A DNA stretch of 64,000 nt from an uncultured Prevotellaceae bacterium (GCA_900315455.1 OMZE01000002.1:62001-126000); one strand, 5' to 3'. Shown: positions 45,321 through 54,231, counted from the stretch's first letter. Numbers and translations are program-made. Notes: a model not told the origin generated them from the sequence alone.

Positions 45321-45399
45321 ATCCTGCAAAATATCCCAAAAACCATTGTGTAAAAGGTTTCCAACCGTCATTCATCATATATTCCTGCAGAATATCCCA
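45321..45399 (+). repeat. Pair of 18-base direct repeats, possible regulator sites
   Basis: ATCCTGCAAAATATCCCA (45321-45338) and TTCCTGCAGAATATCCCA (45382-45399) match at 16 of 18 positions, 61 bases apart, immediately upstream of the plus-strand promoter. Confidence 0.6.
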
Positions 45400-45403
45400 T
45401 TAA

Positions 45404-45435
45404 TTTGCAATGAAAGATATATCATCATACTTTTG
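45404..45435 (+). promoter_or_regulatory. Promoter of the LiaF-like operon
   Basis: TTTG at 45404-45407 and TACTTTTG at 45428-45435, 20 bases apart. Transcription from near 45442 gives a leader of about 90 bases that contains the hairpin. Confidence 0.7.
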
Positions 45436-45478
45436 CCATCGAAAAGAGTTTTTTCTCTCTCATAAAATATGATTATCA

Positions 45479-45507
45479 GCAGCATCTGTCGGGATGACAG
45501 ATGCTGC
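45479..45507 (+). promoter_or_regulatory. Stable hairpin in the 5' leader of the LiaF-like gene
   Basis: GCAGCATCTGTC (45479-45490) and GACAGATGCTGC (45496-45507) form a perfect 12-base-pair stem with loop GGGAT, ending 25 bases before the ATG at 45533. No T-run follows, so it is not a plain terminator; it may affect RNA stability or translation. Confidence 0.65.
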
Positions 45508-45532
45508 CATTTAGAAACAAAAGAAAACAAAT

Positions 45533-46084
45533 ATGACAAGAAGAAGTTATATCGGATTCATTTTCGTGGTGGCAGCCCTATTGAGGTTGGCCAGCATGTG
45601 GAACTTTATAAATATGGAATGGCTTTGGAAACAGCCGTGGACAGAATATATAGTACCAGCCCTCCTGCTGTATGTAGGAACACATCTCATCATCAATGGT
45701 TTCAGTCGAGACCATGACCAATGGCTCCAACGGCCTATTCCACTTGATGACACCGGCAAGCGGATAAGTTGTGCGGTACGATTAGGCGCCGACGAGTATA
45801 TCTATCATGGTGAGGTGTTCAAAGGAGCGAGGATTGATGCCTTCTGTGGAGGCATACGTCTTGACCTGCGCGAAGCCGTTGTGAGCGAAGACGAAGAGAT
45901 AGACATCCATGTTTTCATGGGAGGAGTGGAACTCTTGGTACCCACGTCAGTGAACTTGGAGGTGACCAGCCGCAGTTTTATCGGTGGTGTGAGCAACGAA
46001 GCCACAAACAGGGTGATTCGAGATGCCCCGTGTATTCACATCATTGCAAGCAACTTTTTCGGAGGAGTTAAAATCAACAATTAA
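45533..46084 (+). CDS. LiaF-like membrane protein
   Basis: 183 residues. Two N-terminal membrane segments (IGFIFVVAALLRLASMWNF and TEYIVPALLLYVGTHLIING) and a C-terminal beta-rich domain (EVFKGARIDAFCGGIRLDLR, VFMGGVELLVPTSVN, NFFGGVKI) like the LiaF C-terminal domain (cell-wall-active antibiotics response). LiaF proteins sense or restrain envelope stress signalling. Its membrane half is paralogous to the small protein at 49942-50145. Confidence 0.83.
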   Translation: MTRRSYIGFIFVVAALLRLASMWNFINMEWLWKQPWTEYIVPALLLYVGTHLIINGFSRDHDQWLQRPIPLDDTGKRISCAVRLGADEYIYHGEVFKGARIDAFCGGIRLDLREAVVSEDEEIDIHVFMGGVELLVPTSVNLEVTSRSFIGGVSNEATNRVIRDAPCIHIIASNFFGGVKINN

Positions 46085-46104
46085 GAACCAAACAATATCA
46101 CAAC

Positions 46105-48468
46105 ATGAAAAGAACATATTTCAGAACGGCAGCCTTCATGGTTGCATTATTGACAGCCATATCTGGCTTTGCCAAGCCACAAGATATTTGTGGTAAAGTG
46201 ACAGACGAAAAGGGCATTCCACTGCCTTTCGTGAATGTGGTGCTGCTTTCGTTACCCGACTCCGCTTTCGTGCAAGGAGCGGTGACCGACGATGATGGCT
46301 TATTCCGTATCGTTACCAATGCCAACGAAGGACTATTGAAACTCTCGTGCATGGGATATGAAACCGTTTTTGCCAAGCCTATTGACGGACAAACCATTCA
46401 GATGAAGGAAGACACCCACATGCTCGGCGAAGTGGTGGTAAAGAGTCAGTTGCCGCAAACCCATGCCAAGGGCGATGCCATGCGCACCACCGTTGCAGGA
46501 ACCATCTTGGAGAAGGCCGGCTCGGTGAGCGACGCCCTTTCGAAGATTCCTTCGCTCGAAGCAGAGCGTGATGGAGCCGTGAAAGTGCTAGGGCGTGGCG
46601 ATGCCGAGGTGTATATCAACGGGCGGCGGGTGCAGGACAACAGCGAACTCTCCCGTCTGCGCTCCGATCAGATACAGCATGTGGATGTGGTGCAGAATCC
46701 CGGTGCCCGCTATGCCGCATCGACAAAGGCCGTAGTAAGAATTACGCTCAAGAAAGCCCAGGGTGAAGGCTTCAGTTTCCAGGATAACCTCGAAGGCATA
46801 TATCAGTACGGCCACACCCTGACCAATAACCTCGATGTGAACTACCGCACTGGCGGTCTCGACATCACTGCCTCGCTGTGGGCCGGCCGCTACGGTCATG
46901 CCAAGTCGTTGCAGGAGAACACCTTGACCTACTATGCCGGGCCAGATATGATAGAGGGAGTCAGTACGCAGGAGTCGAAGAGCATTTGGAAAGGCTGGTC
47001 GCCGCAGTTGCAAGTCAACTACATGGTGAACGAGAACCACAGTTTTGGTGCCTTCTACAAATACGACCGTCACCCAGGAAGCGACTACAATAGCATGTTC
47101 TATACCGACAGTTATGAGAACGGCATTTTCAAAGAACGCTCCGAGAGCCATATCATGCAAGATGACATGTTTAAGAAGCATATCTTCAATGCCTACTACA
47201 GTGGCAAGGTGGGACAACTGAGCATCGACCTGAACATCGACGGTCTGTTCAACGATATCCAGTCACCTGGCAATACCAAGGAAGTGACGACGGAAGCAGG
47301 TGGCAGTCCTGTTAACCGAAGTATCGAAAGCAACACCATCAGCAGCAATAACTTCTGGGCTTCGAAACTCATCTTTGGCTATCCCGTATGGAAGGGCAAT
47401 CTCTCCTTCGGTGGCGAGTACAGTTACAACCACCGTGAGGATGCCTACGACTTCAATGCCACCGATGCTGTTCCGGTGAAGACTACCGACACAGAGATCA
47501 ACGAGAAATCGGCCGCAGTCTTCGCAGAGTATGGCCGACGGTTTGGCAAGGTGTTCGCCCAAGTGGGTCTGCGCTATGAGCATCTGATGAATGACTATTT
47601 CAATTTCGGGAAGAAGCAGGACGAAATGTGTAGAGATTACGGTGACTGGTTTCCCACTGCCGTCATCTCCGCCCCTGTGGGCAAGGTGCAGTTGTCGCTG
47701 TCGTACCGCCGCGATATTGAGCGTCCGCCCTATGCGAACCTGGCCAGTTCGACCATCTATATCAACCGTTACACCTACCAGAGCGGCAATCCCTATCTGA
47801 GACCTACCTACACCCACAGCGTAGTATTGAATGCCGCCTACAAGTGGATGAACCTGACGCTGAACTACGGGCGCATTAAGGATGCCCTCACGATGTCGAC
47901 AGAACCTTATCCCGGCTCCACCGACCCGTTAATCAGTCTCGTGCGCCCCATCAACAGCCAGGAAGATTACGACCGCCTGACGGTCATCGCCTCCGCACGT
48001 CCCACCATAGGCTGCTGGCATCCCACATGGTCGGTTGTGGCCATGTTCCAGAACTACAAGTCGCCTACTGCCACCGGTGAAACAATTACACTCTCTCGGC
48101 CATGGTTCAACGGTTCCTGGCGAAACACCATCGAACTGCCTCACGCCTTCCGTCTGAGTGCTGATTTGGAAGGGGCCACGAAGGGCGATTACAACAATTT
48201 CCGCATCACCGAGCCGCGCATCGTTGGCAGCCTTGGGCTTCAGAAGGACTTCAATCTGCGTCGTCTCGGCACGATGACAGCCGACCTTCGCTATATCGAC
48301 ATCTTCAATACCAACAAGACCGATGCCGTCATCTTCGGTTATCGCGACCTTACCGTCCACAACCCCGCCCGACGCACTTTCGTGCTCAACCTCACATGGA
48401 AGTTCAATGAAGCCCGCAGCAAATACCGTGGCTCCGGTGCCGGCGAGAAGCAAAAGGCAAGGATGTAA
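46105..48468 (+). CDS. Outer-membrane beta-barrel receptor-like protein (TonB-dependent-receptor-like)
   Basis: 787 residues with signal peptide (TAAFMVALLTAISGFAKP). CarboxypepD_reg-like domain at about 25-110 (ICGKVTDEKGIPLPFVNVVLL), plug-like domain (ILEKAGSVSDALSKIPSLEA, VYINGRRV, RYAASTKAVVRITLKKA) and a C-terminal barrel of the outer-membrane family. Substrate unknown; no SusD-like partner lies next to it. It follows the LiaF-like gene by 20 bases and is probably in the same transcript. Confidence 0.88.
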   Translation: MKRTYFRTAAFMVALLTAISGFAKPQDICGKVTDEKGIPLPFVNVVLLSLPDSAFVQGAVTDDDGLFRIVTNANEGLLKLSCMGYETVFAKPIDGQTIQMKEDTHMLGEVVVKSQLPQTHAKGDAMRTTVAGTILEKAGSVSDALSKIPSLEAERDGAVKVLGRGDAEVYINGRRVQDNSELSRLRSDQIQHVDVVQNPGARYAASTKAVVRITLKKAQGEGFSFQDNLEGIYQYGHTLTNNLDVNYRTGGLDITASLWAGRYGHAKSLQENTLTYYAGPDMIEGVSTQESKSIWKGWSPQLQVNYMVNENHSFGAFYKYDRHPGSDYNSMFYTDSYENGIFKERSESHIMQDDMFKKHIFNAYYSGKVGQLSIDLNIDGLFNDIQSPGNTKEVTTEAGGSPVNRSIESNTISSNNFWASKLIFGYPVWKGNLSFGGEYSYNHREDAYDFNATDAVPVKTTDTEINEKSAAVFAEYGRRFGKVFAQVGLRYEHLMNDYFNFGKKQDEMCRDYGDWFPTAVISAPVGKVQLSLSYRRDIERPPYANLASSTIYINRYTYQSGNPYLRPTYTHSVVLNAAYKWMNLTLNYGRIKDALTMSTEPYPGSTDPLISLVRPINSQEDYDRLTVIASARPTIGCWHPTWSVVAMFQNYKSPTATGETITLSRPWFNGSWRNTIELPHAFRLSADLEGATKGDYNNFRITEPRIVGSLGLQKDFNLRRLGTMTADLRYIDIFNTNKTDAVIFGYRDLTVHNPARRTFVLNLTWKFNEARSKYRGSGAGEKQKARM

Positions 48469-48805
48469 CCACGAATAGTATGGAAAAATAGAAAATAAAA
48501 AAGGATTTCATGTAGTTTTTCGATGAATTGTGCATCTAACAAGTAGAACCAAAACTTTAACAACATGATGATCCTTATAAATATATTTCTCGACATGGCA
48601 TACGCTATTGAATGGCTGGTCAATGTGGTTCTGTCTGTCTAAACAGCAAACCGCCTGTAAAAGTACAGCAACGGGCACCCAAAGCCAATTGCTGTATAAG
48701 GAGAAGATGAACCATGCGTCTTAGATAAAAGTAAAAAAAACGCCTATGGCCTGTAATTTTTTCATTGTTTCTGCGACTAATTGGGTACAACGAAAGAGTG
48801 AAACG
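48469..48805. other. 337-base gap before the sigma factor
   Basis: No clear gene or promoter. A 25-codon frame at 48565-48642 encodes a hydrophobic peptide (MMILINIFLDMAYAIEW, then LVNVV) but has no independent support. The sequence just before the sigma gene has no recognisable TAnnTTTG. Confidence 0.4.
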
Positions 48806-49297
48806 ATGAAGACGACACAAACAGAGAACGAATTCCTGGACATGATAGCGGCACAAAAGCGTATCATCTACAAAGTGTGCTACATCTACGCCAAAGACCA
48901 GGACGACCTGAACGACCTGTTTCAGGAAACGGTGCTGAACCTCTGGAAGAGTTACCCACATTTCCGTGGAGACAGCAAACTCACCACATGGGTATACCGC
49001 ATTGCCATGAATACCTGCATCACGTTTCTCAGGCGTTCGAACACCCGCCCGCAGACCATCCCCATGACTGCAGAAGTTGCCGGACAGTTTGCCGACGAGG
49101 AGGGGACAGCAAGCCAACGCCAGGAACTCTACAAACTCATCAACCAACTGGGAAAATTGGAACGCGCGCTGATTCTCCTCTGGCTGGAAGAGCGAAGTTA
49201 CCAGGAAATGGCAGAGATACTAGGCATCTCCAAGAACAACGTCGCCGTGAAACTCAATCGTGTAAGAGAGAAGTTAAAGAAAATGTCGAACAATTAA
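48806..49297 (+). CDS. ECF-type RNA polymerase sigma factor
   Basis: 163 residues from ATG 48806; the longer frame from 48746 adds 20 atypical residues. Region 2 (DLNDLFQETVLNLWKSYPHF, SKLTTWVYRIAMNTC) and region 4 (RALILLWLEERSYQEMAEIL, GISKNNVAVKLNRVREKLKK) are complete. It is followed after 13 bases by a membrane protein that may be its anti-sigma factor. Confidence 0.93.
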   Translation: MKTTQTENEFLDMIAAQKRIIYKVCYIYAKDQDDLNDLFQETVLNLWKSYPHFRGDSKLTTWVYRIAMNTCITFLRRSNTRPQTIPMTAEVAGQFADEEGTASQRQELYKLINQLGKLERALILLWLEERSYQEMAEILGISKNNVAVKLNRVREKLKKMSNN

Positions 49298-49310
49298 AAA
49301 ATTACGGAAC

Positions 49311-49919
49311 ATGGAACTTGACGAATTGAAAGCCAGTTGGAACGCCTTCGACAAGCGTCTGGCAGAGAGTGACATAGTAAACCTTCGCATGGTAAAGGAA
49401 ATGATTGCCCAAAAGACCAGAAGGGCATTCGACCGAATTTATGGACTCAACGTCTACTATTTCGTAGTGAGTCTGCTCATCCTGGGCGTGGTTTTCCCCT
49501 ATGTATACATGAATACGCCCATCAGCACCACCTCGTTCGGGATTGTGGAGACGATATTGGTGATAGGACTCTATCCCCATATCAAGAAACTCAACCTACT
49601 GTCGAAGTTCAATCTTGAAGGCAAGTCATGCCATGAACTCAGTTCATTGGTGCTCCAGTACAAGAAAGTCTGCCATAATGAGACGTATTGGACGATAGCG
49701 ATAGTCAGTATAGCCATGGTGGCCTTCTATATTACGGAACTGGGCTTCAACCAACAGGCCAATTACGTGCTTGGCACAAGAGTAATGTTGGTTATAGGCC
49801 TCACCTTGCTCACCTTTGCCTTGGCTTATGTGATAGCCCAATGGCAGCGCCGGCGCCATGCCACACAGATGCAGGAGATAGAGCAAGGCCTGGAGGAACT
49901 TCGAGAGTTTGAAAGATAA
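49311..49919 (+). CDS. Membrane protein, putative anti-sigma partner
   Basis: 202 residues. A cytoplasmic N-terminal helix region (ELDELKASWNAFDKRLAESD) precedes four membrane segments, then a charged coiled C-terminal tail (MQEIEQGLEELREFE). No zinc-finger anti-sigma motif (HxxxCxxC) is seen, so the assignment rests on position after the sigma gene and on the many Bacteroidota genes with this layout. Confidence 0.65.
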   Translation: MELDELKASWNAFDKRLAESDIVNLRMVKEMIAQKTRRAFDRIYGLNVYYFVVSLLILGVVFPYVYMNTPISTTSFGIVETILVIGLYPHIKKLNLLSKFNLEGKSCHELSSLVLQYKKVCHNETYWTIAIVSIAMVAFYITELGFNQQANYVLGTRVMLVIGLTLLTFALAYVIAQWQRRRHATQMQEIEQGLEELREFER

Positions 49920-49941
49920 AATATTAACAACTTAACGATTT

Positions 49942-50145
49942 ATGGTTATGAAAACAAAAGCAATTATCGGAATTATATTGGTTGTAGCCAGTGTGCTAAA
50001 GTTGACAACCATGTGGGGCATCACCCATATCAGTTGGCTTGAAAGAGTATCCGACAACCCTTGGGCTGCATACCTCGCTCCCGTTGTCCTCATAATAGTA
50101 GGGTCTGACCTGATTTGTCAATACATACGGAGCAAGAAACAGTAG
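49942..50145 (+). CDS. Small two-helix membrane protein, paralogue of the LiaF-like N-terminus
   Basis: 67 residues, from ATG 49942 (or 49948). IGIILVVASVLKLTTMWGIT and WAAYLAPVVLIIVGSDLIC align along the whole length with the two membrane segments of the LiaF-like protein at 45533 (IGFIFVVAALLRLASMW, YIVPALLLYVGTHLIING), including the WxxY between. The stress-sensing C-terminal domain is absent. Last gene of the sigma operon; a terminator follows. Confidence 0.78.
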   Translation: MVMKTKAIIGIILVVASVLKLTTMWGITHISWLERVSDNPWAAYLAPVVLIIVGSDLICQYIRSKKQ

Positions 50146-50180
50146 ACAAAGCATTAGAAGCGATTTGTAGAAACCATAGC

Positions 50181-50238
50181 CGCAGGCGGTAATACAACTG
50201 TAAATGGAACAGTCATTACCGCCTGCGTTTCGTTTTTT
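50181..50238 (+). terminator. Intrinsic terminator of the sigma operon
   Basis: CGCAGGCGGTAAT (50181-50193) and ATTACCGCCTGCG (50215-50227) form a 13-base-pair stem, with an inner ACTGT/ACAGT stem in the loop, followed by TTTCGTTTTTT. Confidence 0.88.
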
Positions 50239-50303
50239 CCTATTTTAACCAGTCGTCTTATCTTGTAAAATGGCAACAAACTCATGTTGATTATAACAAC
50301 ACA

Positions 50304-50334
50304 TTGCATGAATAGAAAATAAAACGTATCTTTG
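50304..50334 (+). promoter_or_regulatory. Promoter of the AlkZ-like gene
   Basis: TTG at 50304-50306 and TATCTTTG at 50327-50334, 20 bases apart. Leader of about 65 bases to ATG 50408. Confidence 0.7.
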
Positions 50335-50407
50335 CAGTCTGCTTATACGCCTTACTTACTTCGCCTGGCATCGCAAACAGGATGAAATTCAAAAACGCCC
50401 CTTATAG

Positions 50408-51454
50408 ATGAACGCAATAGCCATTCGACTTCTCAACCAACAACTTATTTGTCCTCAATTCAGCCATCCTGCCGAGTTGGTCAACTATATGGGGGCGATT
50501 CAGGCGCAGGAATACCGCCTGATGCGATGGGCCGTAGCCATGCGCACCCGGAAGCCATCTGCCAAGGCATTCAAGAAAGCCTTCGACGACGGGCAGATTA
50601 TCCGCCTTCACCTGATGCGAGGCACGTGGCAACTCGTTTCGGCAGAAAATTATTGGCCACTGCTCGAACTCTGCTCGCCAAAGGCCATGGCGGTTACTAA
50701 AGGATGGATGCACAGCAATAAGATCAACATTGGTGACGACGAAGAGGCAAGAATCCGCCAAATACTCATACAGACCGCCGGCAATAAAGGAAGTGTGACA
50801 AAGGAAGATTTCATACAGGCATTGACACAAGAGAATATACATATGGATGACCATCGCTTGTCGTACCACATCCGCATGGCAGAATTGACGGGCACCCTAT
50901 GCAGTGGAGACTTATTGCCCATGAAGGCCACATACGCACTTGCTGCCGAAAAGGTGAAGCCCAGGATGAAGGTCGACCACGATGAAGCCCTGCTCATGCT
51001 TACCCTCAACTATTTCCAAAGCCGTCAGCCCGCCACGCTCGAAGATTTCGTATGGTGGTCGGGAATGAATGTAAGTGACTGCAAAAGGGGGATCGCGCTA
51101 ATGGGGCATTCCATTCACACAGAAAAATGGAAACGAAGGACATTCTACCTTACCGACAATTGCCGCACAAGGGGATTCCGCAAAGGAAAGTATCTCTTGA
51201 TACCACCCTACGATGAATATCTCATCAGTTATAAAAGCCGCGACATCGTTCTGTCGCCCGATTTCCGGCACAAAGCCCACAACAACAGCGGCATCTTCCA
51301 GCCTGTGATTACCCACGACGGCATCATCTGCGGCAACTGGACACCTTTCAGAGAAACCTGCCAGACAGCGTTCTTCTTGGGAGAACACGACACTGATTTG
51401 CAAGAAGAATGGACAAGGTATAGGAAGGCAATGGCGACACCGCCACTCCCATGA
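50408..51454 (+). CDS. Winged-helix (HTH_42/AlkZ-like) DNA glycosylase family protein
   Basis: 348 residues. IQAQEYRLMRWAVAMR near 31-46 has the Q-x-Q form of the catalytic motif of AlkZ-type glycosylases that unhook interstrand crosslinks. IIRLHLMRGTWQLVSAENYW and a C-terminal LLIPPYDEYLISYKSR plus GIICGNWTPF are typical of this superfamily. Role in excision of bulky or crosslinked bases is from the family. Convergent with sstT. Confidence 0.85.
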   Translation: MNAIAIRLLNQQLICPQFSHPAELVNYMGAIQAQEYRLMRWAVAMRTRKPSAKAFKKAFDDGQIIRLHLMRGTWQLVSAENYWPLLELCSPKAMAVTKGWMHSNKINIGDDEEARIRQILIQTAGNKGSVTKEDFIQALTQENIHMDDHRLSYHIRMAELTGTLCSGDLLPMKATYALAAEKVKPRMKVDHDEALLMLTLNYFQSRQPATLEDFVWWSGMNVSDCKRGIALMGHSIHTEKWKRRTFYLTDNCRTRGFRKGKYLLIPPYDEYLISYKSRDIVLSPDFRHKAHNNSGIFQPVITHDGIICGNWTPFRETCQTAFFLGEHDTDLQEEWTRYRKAMATPPLP

Positions 51455-51487
51455 AGACACCAAAATTATAGATATGCAATCAGGCCA

Positions 51488-52720
51488 TCACGGCTTCTCG
51501 GCCCTCTCCCTCTTCTTCCTGTCATAAAAATCGGCTGTGGCAGTGAAGAACACGTCGCCACTGGAGTTGAGTGCCGTCTCTACCGAATCCTGCACCACAC
51601 CGATGATAAAGCCGATGGCCACCGCCTGCATGGCAACATCGTTGCCGATGCCAAGAAAAGAGCAAGCCATGGGTATCAGCAGAAGCGACCCTCCTGCCAC
51701 CCCCGATGCCCCACAGGCACCCAATGTGGCGATAATGCACAAGAAGAGTGCAGACACGAAGCCCACCTCCACACCTACCGTGTGGGCTACCGCCAACGAC
51801 ATGACCGTGATGGTGACCGCTGCCCCATCCATGTTGATGGTGGCTCCGAGTGGTATGCTGATGGAATAGAAGTCCTCATCAAGTCCCAATTTCTTGCATA
51901 ATTGCATATTGATGGGGATATTGGCTGCCGACGAACGGGTGAAGAACGCATTGAGTCCGCTTTCCTTGAGGCAGGTGAACAACAAAGGATAGGGATTGCG
52001 ACGGAGCAAGAGAAATGATATAAGCGGATTGAACACCAAGGCTGTAGTCAGCATGCACCCTATAAGGATGAGCATCAAATGTCCATAAGAGGCAAACACA
52101 TCGAGACCATTGCTGGAAACCGTAGCAAACACAAGTCCCATGATGCCGAAAGGTGCAAACTGTATCACCCATTTCACTGCCAACGACACCATCTCGGCAA
52201 GGTCGTGCACGACGTTGATGGTATGCTGACTTGCTATTTTCTTCAATGCGAAGCCAAAGATAATAGACCAAAATAAGATACCGATGTAGTTGGCGTTGAC
52301 AATAGAAGAAACGGGATTGGCAACCATATTGTTAATCTGGTTGGCAAACACATCGTGCAAAGCGCCCGGTGCCTGTGCTTCAACCACATTTTCGAGCACA
52401 AGCACGACTGGGAACATGAAACTGACAACCACTGCCGTCAGCGCCGCAACAAAGGTGCTGAGCACATACTGGCAAATGACAACCCGAAAGCGTGGTCCCA
52501 GTGCCCCCCTTGCCTTGGAAATGGAAGAGATGACGAGAATGGCAACAAGAACAGGAGCAATGGCCTTCAGCAAACTGACGAAGATCTGGCCAAAAATGGC
52601 GACGCCACTCCATTCTGGAACAACAATCCCCAGGAATGCGCCGCATAGAAGACCTATGAAGATACGCATGACAAGGCTTGTCTTTGTCCATTTACGTATG
52701 ATTGCTGTTATGAAGTTCAT
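51488..52720 (-). CDS. sstT: Serine/threonine:sodium symporter
   Basis: 410 residues, DAACS family. The opening (TSLVMRIFIGLLCGAFLGIV), VSLLKAIAPVLVAILVISSI, FTRSSAANIPINMQLCKKLG and IPLGATINMDGAAVTITVM follow SstT closely. Imports serine and threonine with sodium. 21 bases after the AlkD-like gene, so possibly co-transcribed. Confidence 0.9.
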   Translation of the reverse strand: MNFITAIIRKWTKTSLVMRIFIGLLCGAFLGIVVPEWSGVAIFGQIFVSLLKAIAPVLVAILVISSISKARGALGPRFRVVICQYVLSTFVAALTAVVVSFMFPVVLVLENVVEAQAPGALHDVFANQINNMVANPVSSIVNANYIGILFWSIIFGFALKKIASQHTINVVHDLAEMVSLAVKWVIQFAPFGIMGLVFATVSSNGLDVFASYGHLMLILIGCMLTTALVFNPLISFLLLRRNPYPLLFTCLKESGLNAFFTRSSAANIPINMQLCKKLGLDEDFYSISIPLGATINMDGAAVTITVMSLAVAHTVGVEVGFVSALFLCIIATLGACGASGVAGGSLLLIPMACSFLGIGNDVAMQAVAIGFIIGVVQDSVETALNSSGDVFFTATADFYDRKKRERAEKP

Positions 52721-52741
52721 CGTTGCACTATTATCATTTTC

Positions 52742-53533
52742 TTACGATAAAGAACCGGCATCCATCCACATTCTCCGTTCATCGTCAGCCATCTGCTCTA
52801 TCGCATAGCGCAGGGCAGTGCGGGGCATTTCAGCAGCATGATGGTGAAGGAAATCGCGCAGCAAAGTCATGCTCACCCGCTTTCCCACTTCACGGAGCAT
52901 CCATCCCACAGCCTTGTGCATCAGGTCGTGAGAATGATGCAAGTGTTTTTCTGCATATCGCAGGCACCACGATGGGTCTCCCATCTGGGTGGTTTTCCAG
53001 GTGCATACCATGCTAATACGGTTGCGCCAAAGGTTGTCACTGGCAGCGAGTTGGTCGAGCAACTCCATTTTCTCCTCTCGATAAAGTCCGGGGGCCTTTC
53101 CTCCGAAGCATGTAGGCAGCATGAGCCAATGTCCCAGAAGTTTTGGGGCCGACAAGTCCACCAAATCCCAATTATTGGCCTGCTCTACATGGTTGAGATA
53201 GAGCGCGATGATGTCGTCGCGGCATCTGATCGCGTCTTCAGCGTATTCCAGGCGTTTGCTTGTCAGTTTGCCGAACTTCGCCACAAGAATAAGGAAGCCA
53301 CAAAGTCGCACTTCATGCCATTTGCTCATCAGAAGCAGCGGCACATCATCGAGTGAAATATCTTTGGCAACCTCTCTCACCACCTCGCGGGTCTGGGGCA
53401 CCTTCAGGCCGATGAATTCATCACCAAAGCCATATTCTCCCGGGGTGGTTTTGAAAAAGCGCATCAAAATCTCTCGTTGAGCATCGTTGCGCAACGACTC
53501 CATATACTTTTCAATGTCTGCAGCATTAAACAT
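52742..53533 (-). CDS. DNA alkylation repair protein (AlkD-like)
   Basis: 263 residues, all-helical HEAT-like. GIGLKVPQ-like opening is GLKVPQTREVVREVAKDISL; SKWHEVRLCGFLILV, LNHVEQANNWDLVDLSAPK and HDLMHKAVGWMLREVGKR are AlkD blocks (the last two holding the conserved Trp and Asp). AlkD excises 3-methyladenine and 7-methylguanine without flipping the base. Its neighbour across sstT is an AlkZ-like glycosylase. Confidence 0.9.
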   Translation of the reverse strand: MFNAADIEKYMESLRNDAQREILMRFFKTTPGEYGFGDEFIGLKVPQTREVVREVAKDISLDDVPLLLMSKWHEVRLCGFLILVAKFGKLTSKRLEYAEDAIRCRDDIIALYLNHVEQANNWDLVDLSAPKLLGHWLMLPTCFGGKAPGLYREEKMELLDQLAASDNLWRNRISMVCTWKTTQMGDPSWCLRYAEKHLHHSHDLMHKAVGWMLREVGKRVSMTLLRDFLHHHAAEMPRTALRYAIEQMADDERRMWMDAGSLS

Positions 53534-53584
53534 CGCAGAACAGGTCTTTCAGGGATAAAGAAAACAAGGATTAGGAAAAAGGAA

Positions 53585-54103
53585 TCAGCAGCAATTGGTC
53601 ACCGAATTGCCACAAAGCCATTCTTTTTCAATCCATCCCGTATGCTTGCCGTCGCCTGTCACCACTTTCACCCAGTTGCCTTTTACCTCGAGTGGGCGCA
53701 GCAACAACTCTGTTTTGAAGGAATATACCGAACGAGCCTTTCCCGAAGGCGACTGCCGCAGATGCAAGGTTTGTCCGCCATAGTTGCTTGTAGAGAAGCC
53801 GATGACCGAATAATGCACCCAATAACCTGTAGTAGAACCTTTCAAGCGGAAATCATCCATATCCTTATCAGGGTCGGTGTAAACACCTCCACTGATTTTC
53901 CACCAGCCATTGCGTGGTGACTCCACATCAAACATTATGCCGCTGTTGGCATTCAACTTGGCCACAACCTTTCCTTTAGGGGCATTACGCACATTGGTTG
54001 CAGAACCGCTGTTGTCGGAAATATACACCGACAGGCTTTGGGCATTTACCATCACCGATATGGCCATCATCATTGCAGTGAGAAAAACTTTTCTATAGTT
54101 CAT
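53585..54103 (-). CDS. Secreted protein with a bacterial SH3-like domain
   Basis: 172 residues from ATG 54103, signal peptide (VFLTAMMMAISVMVNAQ). DNSGSATNVRNAPKGKVVAKL near 26-46 and SFKTELLLRPLEVKGNWVKV near 120 are SH3b-like units; proteins of this kind often bind cell-wall material. The C-terminus has a Cys pair (NCC). No catalytic domain. Confidence 0.75.
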   Translation of the reverse strand: MNYRKVFLTAMMMAISVMVNAQSLSVYISDNSGSATNVRNAPKGKVVAKLNANSGIMFDVESPRNGWWKISGGVYTDPDKDMDDFRLKGSTTGYWVHYSVIGFSTSNYGGQTLHLRQSPSGKARSVYSFKTELLLRPLEVKGNWVKVVTGDGKHTGWIEKEWLCGNSVTNCC

Positions 54104-54203
54104 AATAATTAGTGAAGTGTTGTAATGGTGCGAATTTAAGAAAAAAAAACATGTCAAGCAAATAAATATTGATTTTTCCAGAAAAGTCGCATAAAAAAGA
54201 GAT

Positions 54204-54231
54204 GGCACACCCTCATTGCTTAAGGGTGGCC
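54204..54231 (-). terminator. Possible terminator after the SSS symporter gene
   Basis: CACCCT (54208-54213) pairs with AGGGTG (54223-54228), extendable by GGC/GCC, and on the minus strand is followed by a run of six T after five bases. Confidence 0.5.

Larger units (their letters stand above)
45085..45532. other. Divergent regulatory region between LytTR and LiaF-like genes
   Basis: 448 bases without a supported gene. It holds a minus-strand promoter (45139-45170), a perfect 10-base inverted repeat AATGCATGTG/CACATGCATT at 45251-45260 and 45272-45281, two direct repeats at 45321-45338 and 45382-45399, a plus-strand promoter (45404-45435) and a leader hairpin (45479-45507). Confidence 0.75.
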
